Source of the DNA: Bacillus piscicola
Lineage (GTDB): Bacteria; Bacillota; Bacilli; Bacillales; Marinococcaceae
Length of the DNA: 64,000 bases
Assembly: GCF_022458745.1 (NCBI RefSeq)
Contig: NZ_JAJJJF010000002.1
Span: forward strand, 514,613 to 578,612
Reading direction: 5' to 3'
Position 1 is the stretch's first letter. The number at the start of each line of letters is the position of its first letter. Position numbers and translations under genes: made by a program. Positions 8,756-17,584 of this stretch are shown in pieces. A model generated the notes under the pieces. The model was not told where the DNA came from, ran no database searches, and saw nothing but the letters and a program-made list of their open reading frames with translations.

Positions 8756-10126
8756 ATGAAAAAGCAAATTCACTTAAATGGATTTATTCAAAATTCACCT
8801 TCTCCCCACTCTACAGGGTTATGGAAACACCCGAAGGATAAGGGGACAAATCATAATAGTCTTTCCTACTGGATAGAAACGGCAAAGATTCTGGAACGCG
8901 GAAAATTTGATGCTATGTTTATCGCCGATGTCTTAGGGACGTACAGTGTCTACGGGAATAGTCAAGACGCCGCTGTTCAGCATGCCGTACAGCTGCCTGC
9001 TCATGATCCTGTCCTGCCCATTACCGCTATGGCTGCTGTAACTGAAAATCTTGGCTTTGCTCCAACGATTTCCGCTACCTATGCGCAGCCTTACGCGCTC
9101 GCACGCCAATTATCCACTCTCGACCATTTAACGGGGGGAAGAGTTGCCTGGAATGTAGTGACATCTTATCTGGAAAGCGAAGCGATGAACCTTGGACTTT
9201 CTGGCCGACTTCCGAAAGAACTCCGCTATGACCGAGCAGATGAGTTTCTGGAAGTGGTTTACAAACTTTGGGAGCAGAGCTGGGACGATGATGCAGTTGT
9301 TTATGATAGAGAAAATGATACATTTGCACACCCGGATAAGGTTCGATTGATTAACCATGAAGGCGACTTTTTTACTGTGCCAGGGCCTCATTTAGTCGAG
9401 CCTTCTCCGCAGCGGACTCCTGTGTTATTCCAAGCAGGAGCTTCCCCGAAAGGTCGAAATTTTGCAGCCAAACATGCCGAGGGTATCTTTACGAAAAATC
9501 ATTCCCTTGAAGCAACAAAAGCATATGTAGCGGATATTCGAAAACGAACGCAGGAGCAGGGTAGACATCCAGAAGACGTGTTAATCTTCCCTATGGTGTT
9601 GCCGATCATCGGATCAACGGAAGAAGAAGCGTATGCGAATTATGAAAATTTAACCGAACATGTAAGCTACGAAGGTACAGCTTCTCTTCTATCTGGACAC
9701 ACAGGAATTGATTTCTCCCACTATGATCCAGACCAATATATAGAAGATATTGAGACAGAAGCAGTCCAAGGGAATCTGGATATGTATACGAAAGATCCAA
9801 ACAAGAAATGGACACTGCGAGAAGCGGTCAAAAATCACGGACTTGGTAACGGGACCGTGAAATTTATTGGTACGCCTGAACAAATAGCAGACCGTATGGA
9901 AGAATGGGCGGTAGAAGGAGATGTGGATGGGTTTAACATCGCGCAAACGTATTCTCCGGATACCTTCCGTGAGTTTGTAGATTTCGTTGTCCCTGAACTC
10001 CAGAAACGCGGCCTCTACCGAAAAGAGTATGAAGGGAAGACGTTACGAGAAAATATGTTTGGTAAAGGCCGTGCCCATTTGCCTGATAATCATCCAGCAC
10101 GAAAGGCAGCGGTCATTCAATCTTAA
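8756..10126 (+). CDS. LLM-class flavin monooxygenase (NtaA/SnaA/DszA family)
   Basis: A 456-residue two-component FMNH2-dependent monooxygenase of the bacterial luciferase superfamily, the branch that includes nitrilotriacetate and sulfone monooxygenases and B. subtilis YtnJ and YxeK of sulfur-compound salvage. Typical landmarks are the N-terminal HLNGF strand, FIADVLGTY near residue 60, the TGGRVAWNVVTSY segment (about 135-147), the FQAGAS phosphate-binding region (about 223) and the DGFNIA motif near the C-terminus. The second ATG (8756) is preceded by GAGGG and fits the family start better than the ATG at 8735. A reduced-flavin supplier is not encoded next to it. Given the SAM riboswitch, an organosulfur substrate is the best guess. 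Confidence 0.9.
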   Translation: MKKQIHLNGFIQNSPSPHSTGLWKHPKDKGTNHNSLSYWIETAKILERGKFDAMFIADVLGTYSVYGNSQDAAVQHAVQLPAHDPVLPITAMAAVTENLGFAPTISATYAQPYALARQLSTLDHLTGGRVAWNVVTSYLESEAMNLGLSGRLPKELRYDRADEFLEVVYKLWEQSWDDDAVVYDRENDTFAHPDKVRLINHEGDFFTVPGPHLVEPSPQRTPVLFQAGASPKGRNFAAKHAEGIFTKNHSLEATKAYVADIRKRTQEQGRHPEDVLIFPMVLPIIGSTEEEAYANYENLTEHVSYEGTASLLSGHTGIDFSHYDPDQYIEDIETEAVQGNLDMYTKDPNKKWTLREAVKNHGLGNGTVKFIGTPEQIADRMEEWAVEGDVDGFNIAQTYSPDTFREFVDFVVPELQKRGLYRKEYEGKTLRENMFGKGRAHLPDNHPARKAAVIQS

Positions 10127-10176
10127 CTAGAGGGGGCAGCCCCTCTAGCTATACATAACAGCAAAGGTGGTTCGTA

Positions 10177-11688
10177 ATGAGCACGATTACATTATATACA
10201 TGGATTGGTTTTGCTATATTTCTTGTTATTATGCTCTTTCTTGGATTCATTAGTGCAAGAAAAACAAAAAGCGTCAGTGATTTTGCTACCGGTGGGGCAA
10301 GCTTAGGGCCCTATGTGCTCGGTCTATCCTTTGCTGCAACTTATTTAAGTGCTGCAACATTTCTTGGGTATCCGGGCTGGTCTTATGATTGGGGATTATC
10401 CAATCTATGGATATTCTTGGCGATGATCGGCGGTGGACCAATTGGAGTATTAATGGTAGCCAAAAAGGTAAGAAAACTGAATACGAAGCAAAAGTCCCTT
10501 TCTCTGCCGGATTGGCTGGGTGATTTTTATAACAGTGATATTTTACGAGTGGGGACAGGACTGATATTGCTTTTCAATATATTTTATATAGCTGCCCAAT
10601 TTGTCGCAGGTGCGCGGATCTTTGAGTACCTTTTAGGGATGTCTTATACCAACGGTTTGATTTTCATTACAGCGATTGTCGTGCTTTATGTCTTTGCAGG
10701 AGGCGCTCTTGCTGATATATACACCGATGCTGTGCAGGCAGTTATGATGGCGGTTGCGGGTGTAGTTATATTTGTTTCTGGGATTGTCGTTTTTTGGGAA
10801 GGCAGTGTAACGAAGACATTCGCCGGTGTGGTCGATGGGCATAGCTCACAAAATGAGAATTTAGTAGAAGTATTTAATCCGAACTCTGCTCATTTCTATT
10901 CCATCGGCGCCATATCAGGAGCCATCGTGATTCAATGGGCCTTTGCATCTGCTCCTCATTTATTCAACAAAGTGCTTGGTCTGAAACATGAGAAAGATTT
11001 AGGAAAGATGATTGCGACTTATGTGATCACGGCTTCTTTCTGTCTGCTCGTTTTATTTGGAGGATTATATAGCAGAGTGGCACTTGGTGATAATGTGATG
11101 GAAGCGGATCTAGCGTTAATGGAATACGCTGTCTGGGCTTTTCCTGCCATTATTGTGGCAATTTTCGGGGTGGTCATTCTTGCAGCGGCCATGTCAACCA
11201 CAGACGGAATTTTCGTTTCTATTTCTACTGTGTTTGCTAATGATATTTTCCTGAAATTCTTTGTAAAAAGAGGGATCATTAATATAAATGACGAGAGGGC
11301 TCAAAAGATTTCTTTGCAGATCAGTCGTCTGACTGTTCCTTTGATTGGCCTCGCTGCCTTCTTCATTGTTCTGCAGCCTCCTGCATATATGGGAGATGTC
11401 ATGTGGATAGGAATTTCGGGCGTGGCAGCAGGCACAATGGGGCCGATTCTATATGCCATTTACGGCAAGAGAAAAGCTCCTGCTAGAGCGGCGGAGCTGT
11501 CGATGACTGTCGGTTTGCTCTCCTATCTTATTATCTACTTTACTGGTCTCGTTCCAAGTACGATGTCAGCAGGAGCAGTAGCTACGTTTATTGGTATTGT
11601 AACGATTGTGATCCTGGCGCGAGTACTGAAAACTCCCCACACAACGAATGAAGGAAAAATAGAAAAAAACCGCACACTGGCAAACTAG
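10177..11688 (+). CDS. Sodium:solute symporter family (SSS) transporter
   Basis: A 503-residue integral membrane protein with about 13 predicted helices in the LeuT-like SSS arrangement. The early ATYLSAATFLGYPGW segment (about residues 55-69) matches the sodium-site region of the family, and the start has AAAGGTGG upstream. The substrate cannot be read from the sequence; family members import proline, pantothenate, acetate and other organic solutes with Na+. It lies 50 bp after the monooxygenase and 18 bp before a 32-codon peptide gene, so it likely feeds the monooxygenase substrate. A sodium-driven carrier suits a halophile or alkaliphile. Confidence 0.9.
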   Translation: MSTITLYTWIGFAIFLVIMLFLGFISARKTKSVSDFATGGASLGPYVLGLSFAATYLSAATFLGYPGWSYDWGLSNLWIFLAMIGGGPIGVLMVAKKVRKLNTKQKSLSLPDWLGDFYNSDILRVGTGLILLFNIFYIAAQFVAGARIFEYLLGMSYTNGLIFITAIVVLYVFAGGALADIYTDAVQAVMMAVAGVVIFVSGIVVFWEGSVTKTFAGVVDGHSSQNENLVEVFNPNSAHFYSIGAISGAIVIQWAFASAPHLFNKVLGLKHEKDLGKMIATYVITASFCLLVLFGGLYSRVALGDNVMEADLALMEYAVWAFPAIIVAIFGVVILAAAMSTTDGIFVSISTVFANDIFLKFFVKRGIININDERAQKISLQISRLTVPLIGLAAFFIVLQPPAYMGDVMWIGISGVAAGTMGPILYAIYGKRKAPARAAELSMTVGLLSYLIIYFTGLVPSTMSAGAVATFIGIVTIVILARVLKTPHTTNEGKIEKNRTLAN

Positions 11689-11706
11689 GGAAAGGGATGA
11701 GGTTCC

Positions 11707-11805
11707 ATGTTTATTAATCCAATGCTTTCGATATGGTTATATGGGTTTCTTTTTAGTCTTACTGTCGTCGGTTTCTCCCTGTGGAAATGGTATTTTAAAA
11801 AGTAG
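11707..11805 (+). CDS. 32-residue symporter accessory peptide
   Basis: A short open frame beginning MFINPMLSIWLYGFL and ending WKWYFKK. It holds one hydrophobic helix and a basic, aromatic C-terminal tail. GGGATGAGG lies a few bases before the ATG, and the gene follows the symporter stop by 18 bp. Tiny membrane peptides directly after SSS transporters are known in Bacillaceae and are annotated as symporter small accessory proteins, so position, ribosome site and topology agree. The function is probably to stabilise or modulate the carrier. Confidence 0.75.
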   Translation: MFINPMLSIWLYGFLFSLTVVGFSLWKWYFKK

Positions 11806-11892
11806 AGTATCCATTATAAAGGGGAGGCAGATGATCAACATACACAAATCCTTTCGCGTAAGAGGTCACAATCTCCATACTTTCTACTATTG

Positions 11893-11928
11893 ATACTTGA
11901 TTTGGCCGCCGCTAAATCAAGTATTTTT
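11893..11928 (+). terminator. Terminator of the S-box cassette
   Basis: A perfect 11-bp stem (ATACTTGATTT, 11893-11903, with AAATCAAGTAT, 11914-11924) followed by a T run on the plus strand. It overlaps the last codons of the convergent DinB-like gene. Confidence 0.85.
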
Positions 11929-12454
11929 TCGTAACATTAAAATGATGCTGTTCATGGATCGCAAGCAAATGTATACACTGGATGAGATTCGGATAGTCCA
12001 CGACCGGGTCAGGGTAGCGGATTTGCCCGGCCACCTCTTCTTCCATGTCACGGAGCTGTACCTTTAGCTTGTCTGTTTCTGCTTCGAGAAGGGCTTGGAT
12101 GTCCTCGAAAGTAAATTTCTCTTCCAAGCGGGACGGGGGCACGATAAGAAATGGAGCCTTCATCGGTCTTTTCCGCTTCTTCTGAAAGTCCTGATAAGGG
12201 TTATGTATTTCTGTTTTATACGGCTTCTTTTTCCGCAGGTGGGCAAATGGAAGCATGATGGGCAGATAGATATACGAAAATCTCCTGAATAACCTCTCCA
12301 TTAAAAGAAGATGAAAAAACGTTTCCCCAAGTGACCACTTTTCCGGCAACGGCCTTCGCCAAGGAGTTGTAAAATCTACACCACTATCGTGATAAAATGA
12401 CGTTCTTTGGCTTTTCATTCTGGCAAAATGGTGCTTGATTTGTTCACTTTTCAC
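11912..12454 (-). CDS. DinB-family four-helix protein
   Basis: A 180-residue DinB/YfiT-like metalloprotein-fold protein. A helix with an early metal-ligand position (GETFFHLLLMERLF) and a C-terminal HEQHHFNVTKKYL helix match the family's His triad layout. Such proteins include thiol-dependent S-transferases, but most are uncharacterised. Longer upstream frames exist; the GTG at 12454 has GGGAGGG at the right distance. It follows a lipoprotein gene by 61 bp and may be co-transcribed with it. Substrate unknown. Confidence 0.78.
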   Translation of the reverse strand: MKSEQIKHHFARMKSQRTSFYHDSGVDFTTPWRRPLPEKWSLGETFFHLLLMERLFRRFSYIYLPIMLPFAHLRKKKPYKTEIHNPYQDFQKKRKRPMKAPFLIVPPSRLEEKFTFEDIQALLEAETDKLKVQLRDMEEEVAGQIRYPDPVVDYPNLIQCIHLLAIHEQHHFNVTKKYLI

Positions 12455-12515
12455 CTTCGTCCCTCCCTTGCCGTTGGTCAAAATGCTAAGGAATGTACAC
12501 CTTTTTGCCACTTAC

Positions 12516-12986
12516 CTAGTCGTTTAAAAACGTCTCTCCGTTTTCTGGTTTTCGGTACAGATGAATTCGTTCTTGTGCATCTGCTTTTTGTTCGGTGTCC
12601 CACCATTCCACTATCATGTAAATGTGGTCCACCTCTCTGAGTGAGATGGGGTTCATGCCGCTGCCCTCAATGGCGCCGGTCGTCTCTTCAGAAATATCGG
12701 TTCGTCCCGACACCGAACCTCCGTGAATTCTAGTATCTTCCCCGTTTACAACGATATGTGTGTTAAAACTAAAAAAATCCGTGACATATTCCTCTTTGCC
12801 TTTCATTTCCAGTGTACCATTCCCTGCTTTCTCTCCGTCTTCCGTCAGCATCATTTCATAACCAGTTAATTTCCACGTATCACTTTCACCGGGAAGCGAT
12901 AAATAATAATTCGTTTCTGCCGGCTGTCCCGAACACGCTGATAATATGAACAACAGAGGGATCAAATTAAATAAAACAGGTTTCAT
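12516..12986 (-). CDS. Small lipoprotein of unknown function
   Basis: A 156-residue predicted lipoprotein. The N-terminal signal ends in a lipobox (LSAC, Cys near residue 18), and the mature part is beta-rich and acidic, with alternating charged and hydrophobic residues. ATG at 12986 is preferred; a GTG three codons upstream is possible. No catalytic motif is recognised. It lies upstream of the DinB-like gene, with satellite array D about 330 bp beyond its start. Confidence 0.7.
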   Translation of the reverse strand: MKPVLFNLIPLLFILSACSGQPAETNYYLSLPGESDTWKLTGYEMMLTEDGEKAGNGTLEMKGKEEYVTDFFSFNTHIVVNGEDTRIHGGSVSGRTDISEETTGAIEGSGMNPISLREVDHIYMIVEWWDTEQKADAQERIHLYRKPENGETFLND

Positions 12987-13309
12987 GATATGCACCCTAA
13001 CTAATTATAAAGTGATTGTAAAAACTTTTTTCTCTTTTCATCTAATAGGTGGTGTATTTGCGGATGATATCAGCGGAAAAGAGCCGCATTCTTCAGTTAC
13101 TGTTCCTATTTTTTAAAAGATATAATTCTATTTCCATTTTATTTACCTTACCTTGTCTATAAGAAAATCGCGCTCATTGATTCTTGATTCGTTTGTTAAT
13201 TCAAACTGTCCTCCTCCCCCTTCCAGTTTTGCTTGACTGTGATCCCCAACGTTCATTACTATTCATCGAAGCAGACGTCTACCTTTCTTTTTCAGCACAG
13301 CACCGAGCC

Positions 13310-13612
13310 CTTTGAAGCTGTTATTTTGACCGTTTTCTACAATAACAACTTCATCCGTGTGCTATGACGCTGTTATTTTGGCAAAATCCTAGTTTCATAG
13401 CCTCATACACCGGCTATGAAGTCGTTATTTTTACGATCGCTCCGGTTCATGACGTCATTGGGGGCATATGGGGTTCTTATTTCCATGCTTTCTTCGTTTC
13501 ATGGCCTCATCCAACGCCTATGACACCCTTATTTTCGCATCCGCTCCTTTTCATGGCTTCATCTGGATCCTATGATGCTTCTATTTCTGCGCTAATGCCT
13601 GTTCCGGCTGTC
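13310..13612 (+). repeat. 52-bp satellite, array D (6 units)
   Basis: Anchors at 13322, 13374, 13426, 13478, 13530 and 13582, all exactly 52 bp apart. The array lies between the lipoprotein start and the amidase remnant. The stretch 12987-13309 before it holds no recognisable gene. Confidence 0.94.
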
Positions 13613-13652
13613 ACAAAATAATGGCATTTATCTCAGGATTCACTTTCTCAAT

Positions 13653-13748
13653 TTAAGTGAGAAACGCTTCCATTACTTCCACGGCGGATACTTTACGCTG
13701 CTTAATCGCTAGAGCCAAGTCTTGGGCTGATTGAAACAAAAGAGTCAA
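13653..13748 (-). pseudogene. Truncated amidase (GatA-like) remnant
   Basis: A TTG start with GGAGGAATAGA upstream opens a 31-codon frame including SAQDLALAIKQRKVSAVEVM, which matches the conserved N-terminus of amidase-signature enzymes (the usual form is S-x-E-L-a-x-A-I-r-x-g-x-v-S-a-x-E-V). It stops after FLT. The catalytic Ser-Ser-Lys region, normally over 100 residues further on, is absent, so this is a decayed 5' end with its initiation region intact. It follows the lactate oxidase-like gene on the same strand. Confidence 0.7.
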
Positions 13749-13812
13749 TGTCTATTCCTCCGTTATTGTGACGTCCATGCATCTGATAAAAATGACAGAA
13801 AAGACATCCGCT

Positions 13813-14976
13813 TTATGCCTCCACGATCAGCGACCGATCAATTTCGCCAATCGACTTCTTTCCGGATAGAGCCAAGGTTAAATCTATATCGGCAATAAGG
13901 TTACGGATAACTTGTTCGACGCCCTTCTCTCCCGCAACGGCCAAGCCATACACGAAAGGACGTCCAATCATAACAGAATCTGCTCCCAACGCCAGCGCTT
14001 TTAATACATCGGCTCCTCTCCGGATTCCGCTGTCCATCAAGACAGGAATTCTCCCCCGCACTACTTCCGCTACTCTCGGAAGCGCATCGATGGCGGGTAC
14101 GGACCCATCAACCTGCCGACCACCGTGGTTTGAAACAACAATGCCGTCCACTCCATGATGTAAGGCCAAACGGGCATCTTCAGGATGAAGAATACCTTTA
14201 AGTATAATAGGCAGGCTCGTATGTTTCCTAAGAAAATCAATGTCGTCCCAGGTTACGCGTGTATTCCCAAATACCTTAAGATAAGCATTAATCGCTGCCT
14301 CCATGTCTTCATAAGGGACCTTTTCCAGCTTGGAACAGAAGACAGGATCATGAAGATAGTTACCAATGCCTTCACCTAACAAGAAAGGCAGATAGGCATT
14401 TCTAAGGTCGCGCTCCCTCCAAGCAACCAATGTGGTGTCCAGCGTAACCACAATAGCTGAATACCCTGCTTGTTCCGCGCGTTTTAACAAACTGGCATTC
14501 ATGTCGTTGTCTTCATTCCAGTACAGCTGATACCATTTCGGGGAATCTCCTGCTGCGCTTGCTATAGCTTCCATCGGATTGGTCGATAAGGTGCTTGCTG
14601 TAAAAGGAATGCCTACCGTTGAGGCTGCTTTCGCCGATGCTAGTTCTCCGTCCGGGTGGATGATGGATTGTACCCCGATCGGTGCCAACATGAGGGGTGA
14701 AGCAAATGTCTCTCCAAACAACGAGACGCTTAAATCCCGATCCGAGACATCTTGGAGCATTCGCGGTACGATCTGCCACCGTTCGAATGCCGAGCGATTG
14801 GAACGTACTGTTTGTTCAGATCCAGCTCCTCCTGCCACATAATCGAAAGGCCCGTCTTCTAGTTTTTTTCGAGCTTCTTTTTCCCATTCTTCATAAGAAA
14901 CAGGCAGACGTTCCTTCTCCGGCGAAAACATCCCTTGATACATCTCCTGTTGTACTTCATTTCCTGATTTGAACAT
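13813..14976 (-). CDS. FMN-dependent alpha-hydroxy acid oxidase (lactate oxidase/2-monooxygenase type)
   Basis: A 387-residue FMN TIM-barrel enzyme oxidising L-lactate or a related 2-hydroxy acid. Markers are FDYVAGGAGSE near the N-terminus, the FMN-site APIGVQ segment, QLYWN, ILKGI with its Lys, the active-site SNHGGRQVDG (His and Arg) and the phosphate-binding DSGIRRGAD and GADSVMIGRP. The ATG at 14976 has AAAGGAAG upstream; the longer frame to 15072 lacks a better site. The product depends on whether the enzyme releases pyruvate plus peroxide or acetate plus CO2; sequence alone does not decide. An amidase remnant lies downstream. Confidence 0.9.
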   Translation of the reverse strand: MFKSGNEVQQEMYQGMFSPEKERLPVSYEEWEKEARKKLEDGPFDYVAGGAGSEQTVRSNRSAFERWQIVPRMLQDVSDRDLSVSLFGETFASPLMLAPIGVQSIIHPDGELASAKAASTVGIPFTASTLSTNPMEAIASAAGDSPKWYQLYWNEDNDMNASLLKRAEQAGYSAIVVTLDTTLVAWRERDLRNAYLPFLLGEGIGNYLHDPVFCSKLEKVPYEDMEAAINAYLKVFGNTRVTWDDIDFLRKHTSLPIILKGILHPEDARLALHHGVDGIVVSNHGGRQVDGSVPAIDALPRVAEVVRGRIPVLMDSGIRRGADVLKALALGADSVMIGRPFVYGLAVAGEKGVEQVIRNLIADIDLTLALSGKKSIGEIDRSLIVEA

Positions 14977-15093
14977 ATAAATCTTCCTTTCCTTTTTCAC
15001 TATATACATTTTCAACAAGGGTTCTTTAAGGACCTTTTGAAAATGTCGATCTTTCCTTCTTTTTCCCTCCAACTTGTTTGATTGGAAGATAGG

Positions 15094-15651
15094 TTAGTTC
15101 TCCTCTAATGGCGGATAAACGACGGTTCCGTCTTCTTCTATAATAGGGGTCGCTCCCCATTTCCCCAGCTCGTGCAGGACCACTTCCGTCTCGCCCCCGG
15201 AGCTGTCTATTATGTGGTATACCTCCGACCCGTTCGCCCCTAGCCAATTGCTAATGAGAAGGCGGTGGCACCGGGCCGGGTGCCGCTCAGAACACATGCA
15301 GGCTACGTTTGTTTCTTTTGCTTTTTTCTTTAGCTCTTGGATCCCTGCAGAGAAATCTTCCGTCAGCGTGTAATCGGCGTAATTATGAAAAGACTGATTG
15401 TCCCATCCGTCGTTCAACTCTTCGGATACTTCCGCAGAAACACGCCGCCTGCCGCCGAGCGAAGGGAAGTGAGCGTATTCCAGTCTCGCGTCCGGCAGCC
15501 ACTTTTCCATTTCTTCTTTTTTGAAGTGGGGATACTTCCGGCTCCCCGGAAATGCGCGGACATCCGCCACACAGCCAATGTCAGCTTCACGCAGCATGGA
15601 GACATATTGTTCTTTCGTATGCACAGAATGACCAATGGTAAATATCTTCAT
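15094..15651 (-). CDS. DUF488 family protein
   Basis: A 185-residue protein of the DUF488 family. The N-terminal FTIGHSVHT, the VADVRAFPGSRKYPHF segment with its Arg and Asp, and the C-terminal CMCSERHPARCHR cysteine/histidine cluster are the family's signature. The biochemical role is unresolved; nucleic-acid-related or metal-dependent activity has been suggested for relatives. It is transcribed separately, upstream of the lactate oxidase-like gene with a 117-bp gap. Confidence 0.85.
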   Translation of the reverse strand: MKIFTIGHSVHTKEQYVSMLREADIGCVADVRAFPGSRKYPHFKKEEMEKWLPDARLEYAHFPSLGGRRRVSAEVSEELNDGWDNQSFHNYADYTLTEDFSAGIQELKKKAKETNVACMCSERHPARCHRLLISNWLGANGSEVYHIIDSSGGETEVVLHELGKWGATPIIEEDGTVVYPPLEEN

Positions 15652-15750
15652 CAGAGTGCCCTCCAGAAAATATAAAGTTTCTTAGTGTGTATCTGTCTTC
15701 TGTTCCTTACCCTAATCTACCGTAGCTGACACAGTTGGAAATGGGTTAGA

Positions 15751-15785
15751 AGCAAAAAAGAAGCCCCCAAACGATACAGGCTTCT
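15751..15785 (-). terminator. Terminator after the HEPN gene
   Basis: AGAAGCC (15759-15765) pairs with GGCTTCT (15779-15785). On the minus strand a six-T run follows directly. It lies 30 bp past the stop at 15816. Confidence 0.8.
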
Positions 15786-15815
15786 TGAAAGGTATTGGAA
15801 TATATATCGTCGTAG

Positions 15816-16202
15816 TTACTTCAATCTAGATATTTCTTCTTCCAATTTTTTCCTAAGGTTTGTGAAACGTCCATTATATGTTCTTTTTACTTTTTCATAG
15901 ATTACTATAACTTCTTTTTCATCATAAGAAGTTTTATTACGTTCTACCATCATATCAATCCATTGTTCTCCATCGTCAATTAACCCATAGGAAAAAGCTG
16001 CTTTTATCGTTGTTCTAGGACTTTTAATTTCCACAATTCCCATATATTCTAGAAACGATTTCATCATCTTCCAACTTAACTCAAACGTGAACTCAAATCG
16101 TTGGATAACACCGTCATAAACATTCTTTCCGTATATTAAAAGCAGTTTCGCTTTATTCAATCTATTTATAAAATGTATATCTATTTTTAGAGGAGTAGTC
16201 AT
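15816..16202 (-). CDS. Orphan HI0074-type HEPN protein
   Basis: A 128-residue all-helical protein of the HI0074 (nucleotidyltransferase substrate-binding) subgroup of the HEPN superfamily, with FEFTFELSWKMMK at residues 37-49 and SPRTTIKAAF at 61-70. Such proteins normally pair with an adjacent minimal nucleotidyltransferase as a toxin-antitoxin or RNA-modifying unit. No MNT gene is next to it on either strand. In place of the RNase-type R-x4-6-H motif there is Arg88-N-K-T-S-Tyr93, so the usual catalytic His position holds Tyr. The ribosome site is weak. It may be an inactive or solitary remnant. Confidence 0.8.
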   Translation of the reverse strand: MTTPLKIDIHFINRLNKAKLLLIYGKNVYDGVIQRFEFTFELSWKMMKSFLEYMGIVEIKSPRTTIKAAFSYGLIDDGEQWIDMMVERNKTSYDEKEVIVIYEKVKRTYNGRFTNLRKKLEEEISRLK

Positions 16203-16301
16203 TTGATTGATCGTATCTTCTATTATATTTTGTCCTCTTGAACGAAATTAATCGGGGCCGATTGAGCTACAATTCTTGAAACAACCGTGCCCGTTTCTAG
16301 A

Positions 16302-16628
16302 TTATTGACGTGGTGCAAATAACATCACTAATACACCGACTAAACAGATACTTGCACCTGCCAAATCATATAAATCAGGTGTTTTTTTATCAATTCCCCA
16401 CCCCCATAAAACAGAAAGGACGATAAAGGCTCCTCCGTAGGCCGCGTAAACTCTCCCAAAGGATGGGAATGTTTGAAATGTCGCTATCACCCCGTATAGA
16501 ATTAAGGCAATTCCTCCAAATAACCCTAAAACTGCAGATTTATCTTCTCGTAACCATTGCCAAATAAGGTAGCCTCCACCTATCTCAGCCAATCCAGCCA
16601 ATAGAAATAATATAAAAGCACGAAACAC
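16302..16628 (-). CDS. YnfA/UPF0060 family membrane protein
   Basis: A 108-residue protein with four predicted membrane helices, [12 protein letters not shown] and [12 protein letters not shown] being characteristic of the YnfA family (a small-multidrug-resistance-like fold). GTG at 16628 with AGGAGGT seven bases upstream gives the standard family length; an upstream ATG would add an unusual 17-residue tail. It directly follows the broken ArsR-type regulator, which may once have controlled it. Transport of a toxic cation or drug is a family-level inference. Confidence 0.85.
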   Translation of the reverse strand: MFRAFILFLLAGLAEIGGGYLIWQWLREDKSAVLGLFGGIALILYGVIATFQTFPSFGRVYAAYGGAFIVLSVLWGWGIDKKTPDLYDLAGASICLVGVLVMLFAPRQ

Positions 16629-16701
16629 TGCTACACCTCCTGTTCGACCATCTAGCCCGATTTTTTTGATTGACAGCAAAATGCAGGGGATGAAATGATG
16701 G

Positions 16702-17272
16702 TTACAACTTTAAATCAAAATGAATTTTTAGTTCTTTCTTTCCTATGTCGGTAATAATTAAAGTGCGACTGGAAGGTTTCCGTTCAATCCAGCTCCGTTC
16801 CAAAAGTCGAGAAGCCATGGCTTGCCCTAAACAAGAGCGCCGCTTTTTTCCTAAATCCGTTAAGTCCAATCCGAAATCCCGAAAAAAAAACGTTCCCCAC
16901 GAGATGTTACCATAAATTCTTTCCTCAAATAACCTAATCTCACCATGGATTCAGTCAATCCAACACCCAGCTTCCCTGCTAAATGGGCAGGTTGTGAAAT
17001 GGTAAGGAATGATTCTACTAGACTCGCTACCTCTTGATTGGCAAGTCGATAATAATGGTGTCGGCCGTGTTTTACACAATAACAAGATTTCCACCAACCA
17101 GCTCGGCAAGATGAAAACTGGCTGTTTGCGGCTTGATGTCTGCCATACATGCTAATTCACTGGCTGTGTGATATCGATTATCCATTAAATTGGTTAAAAG
17201 GGATGCCTTTGTAGAGTCCCCAAGAAGAGAAACAACGTCAGCAATATTCGGATTTTCTCCCACACTTAACAC
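16702..17272 (-). pseudogene. ArsR-type HTH regulator with two frameshifts
   Basis: Read across three frames the segment gives a full winged-helix regulator of about 190 residues: a dimerising and DNA-binding N-terminus (SLLGDSTKASLLTNLMD, ASELACMADIKPQTASFHLAEL), a wing (VKHGRHHYYRLA), and a C-terminal region ending [17 protein letters not shown]. The first break is near 17085, where one missing base changes VIV-VKHG into a stop. The second is in a nine-A run at about 16885-16893. The homopolymer break could be a sequencing error; the other is less likely to be. The gene is upstream of ynfA. Confidence 0.75.
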
Positions 17273-17296
17273 GTCCTTTAAAGACAGGTTATTCCC

Positions 17297-17497
17297 CTAA
17301 ATGGCATTAGAATGGTACATCCATTCTACTCTGTAGTATTCTTTTAAATTTTTTAATGCAGCATGATCCCCATACTTTCTCTTATTTAACATATGCCGCT
17401 CAGCCGTCTGAACGGATGCATGCCCTAATATATTCCGTACAGAAGCGGTATCCGCTCCATGTTCAAACATATAATACGTCGTATAGTGCCGGCATGG
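17297..17497 (-). pseudogene. Tyrosine recombinase C-terminal remnant
   Basis: A 66-codon fragment with the C-terminal catalytic region of phage-type integrases: CRHYTTYYMFEHGAD (the L-R-H-T-F-A-t-h block, keeping Arg) and VRNILGHASVQTAERHM (the LGH-S block keeping His). The nucleophile Tyr position, normally in T-x-x-Y, is replaced by His. There is a stop just before the fragment and no N-terminal half. It is an inactive relic, perhaps of an integrated element. Confidence 0.75.
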
Positions 17498-17584
17498 TTA
17501 GTCAATCAAAAATAGCATAGAGAACAAACAGAACTAAATAACAGACCTAATATCTTAAGATTTGAGGAATATTAATTTTTCCGC

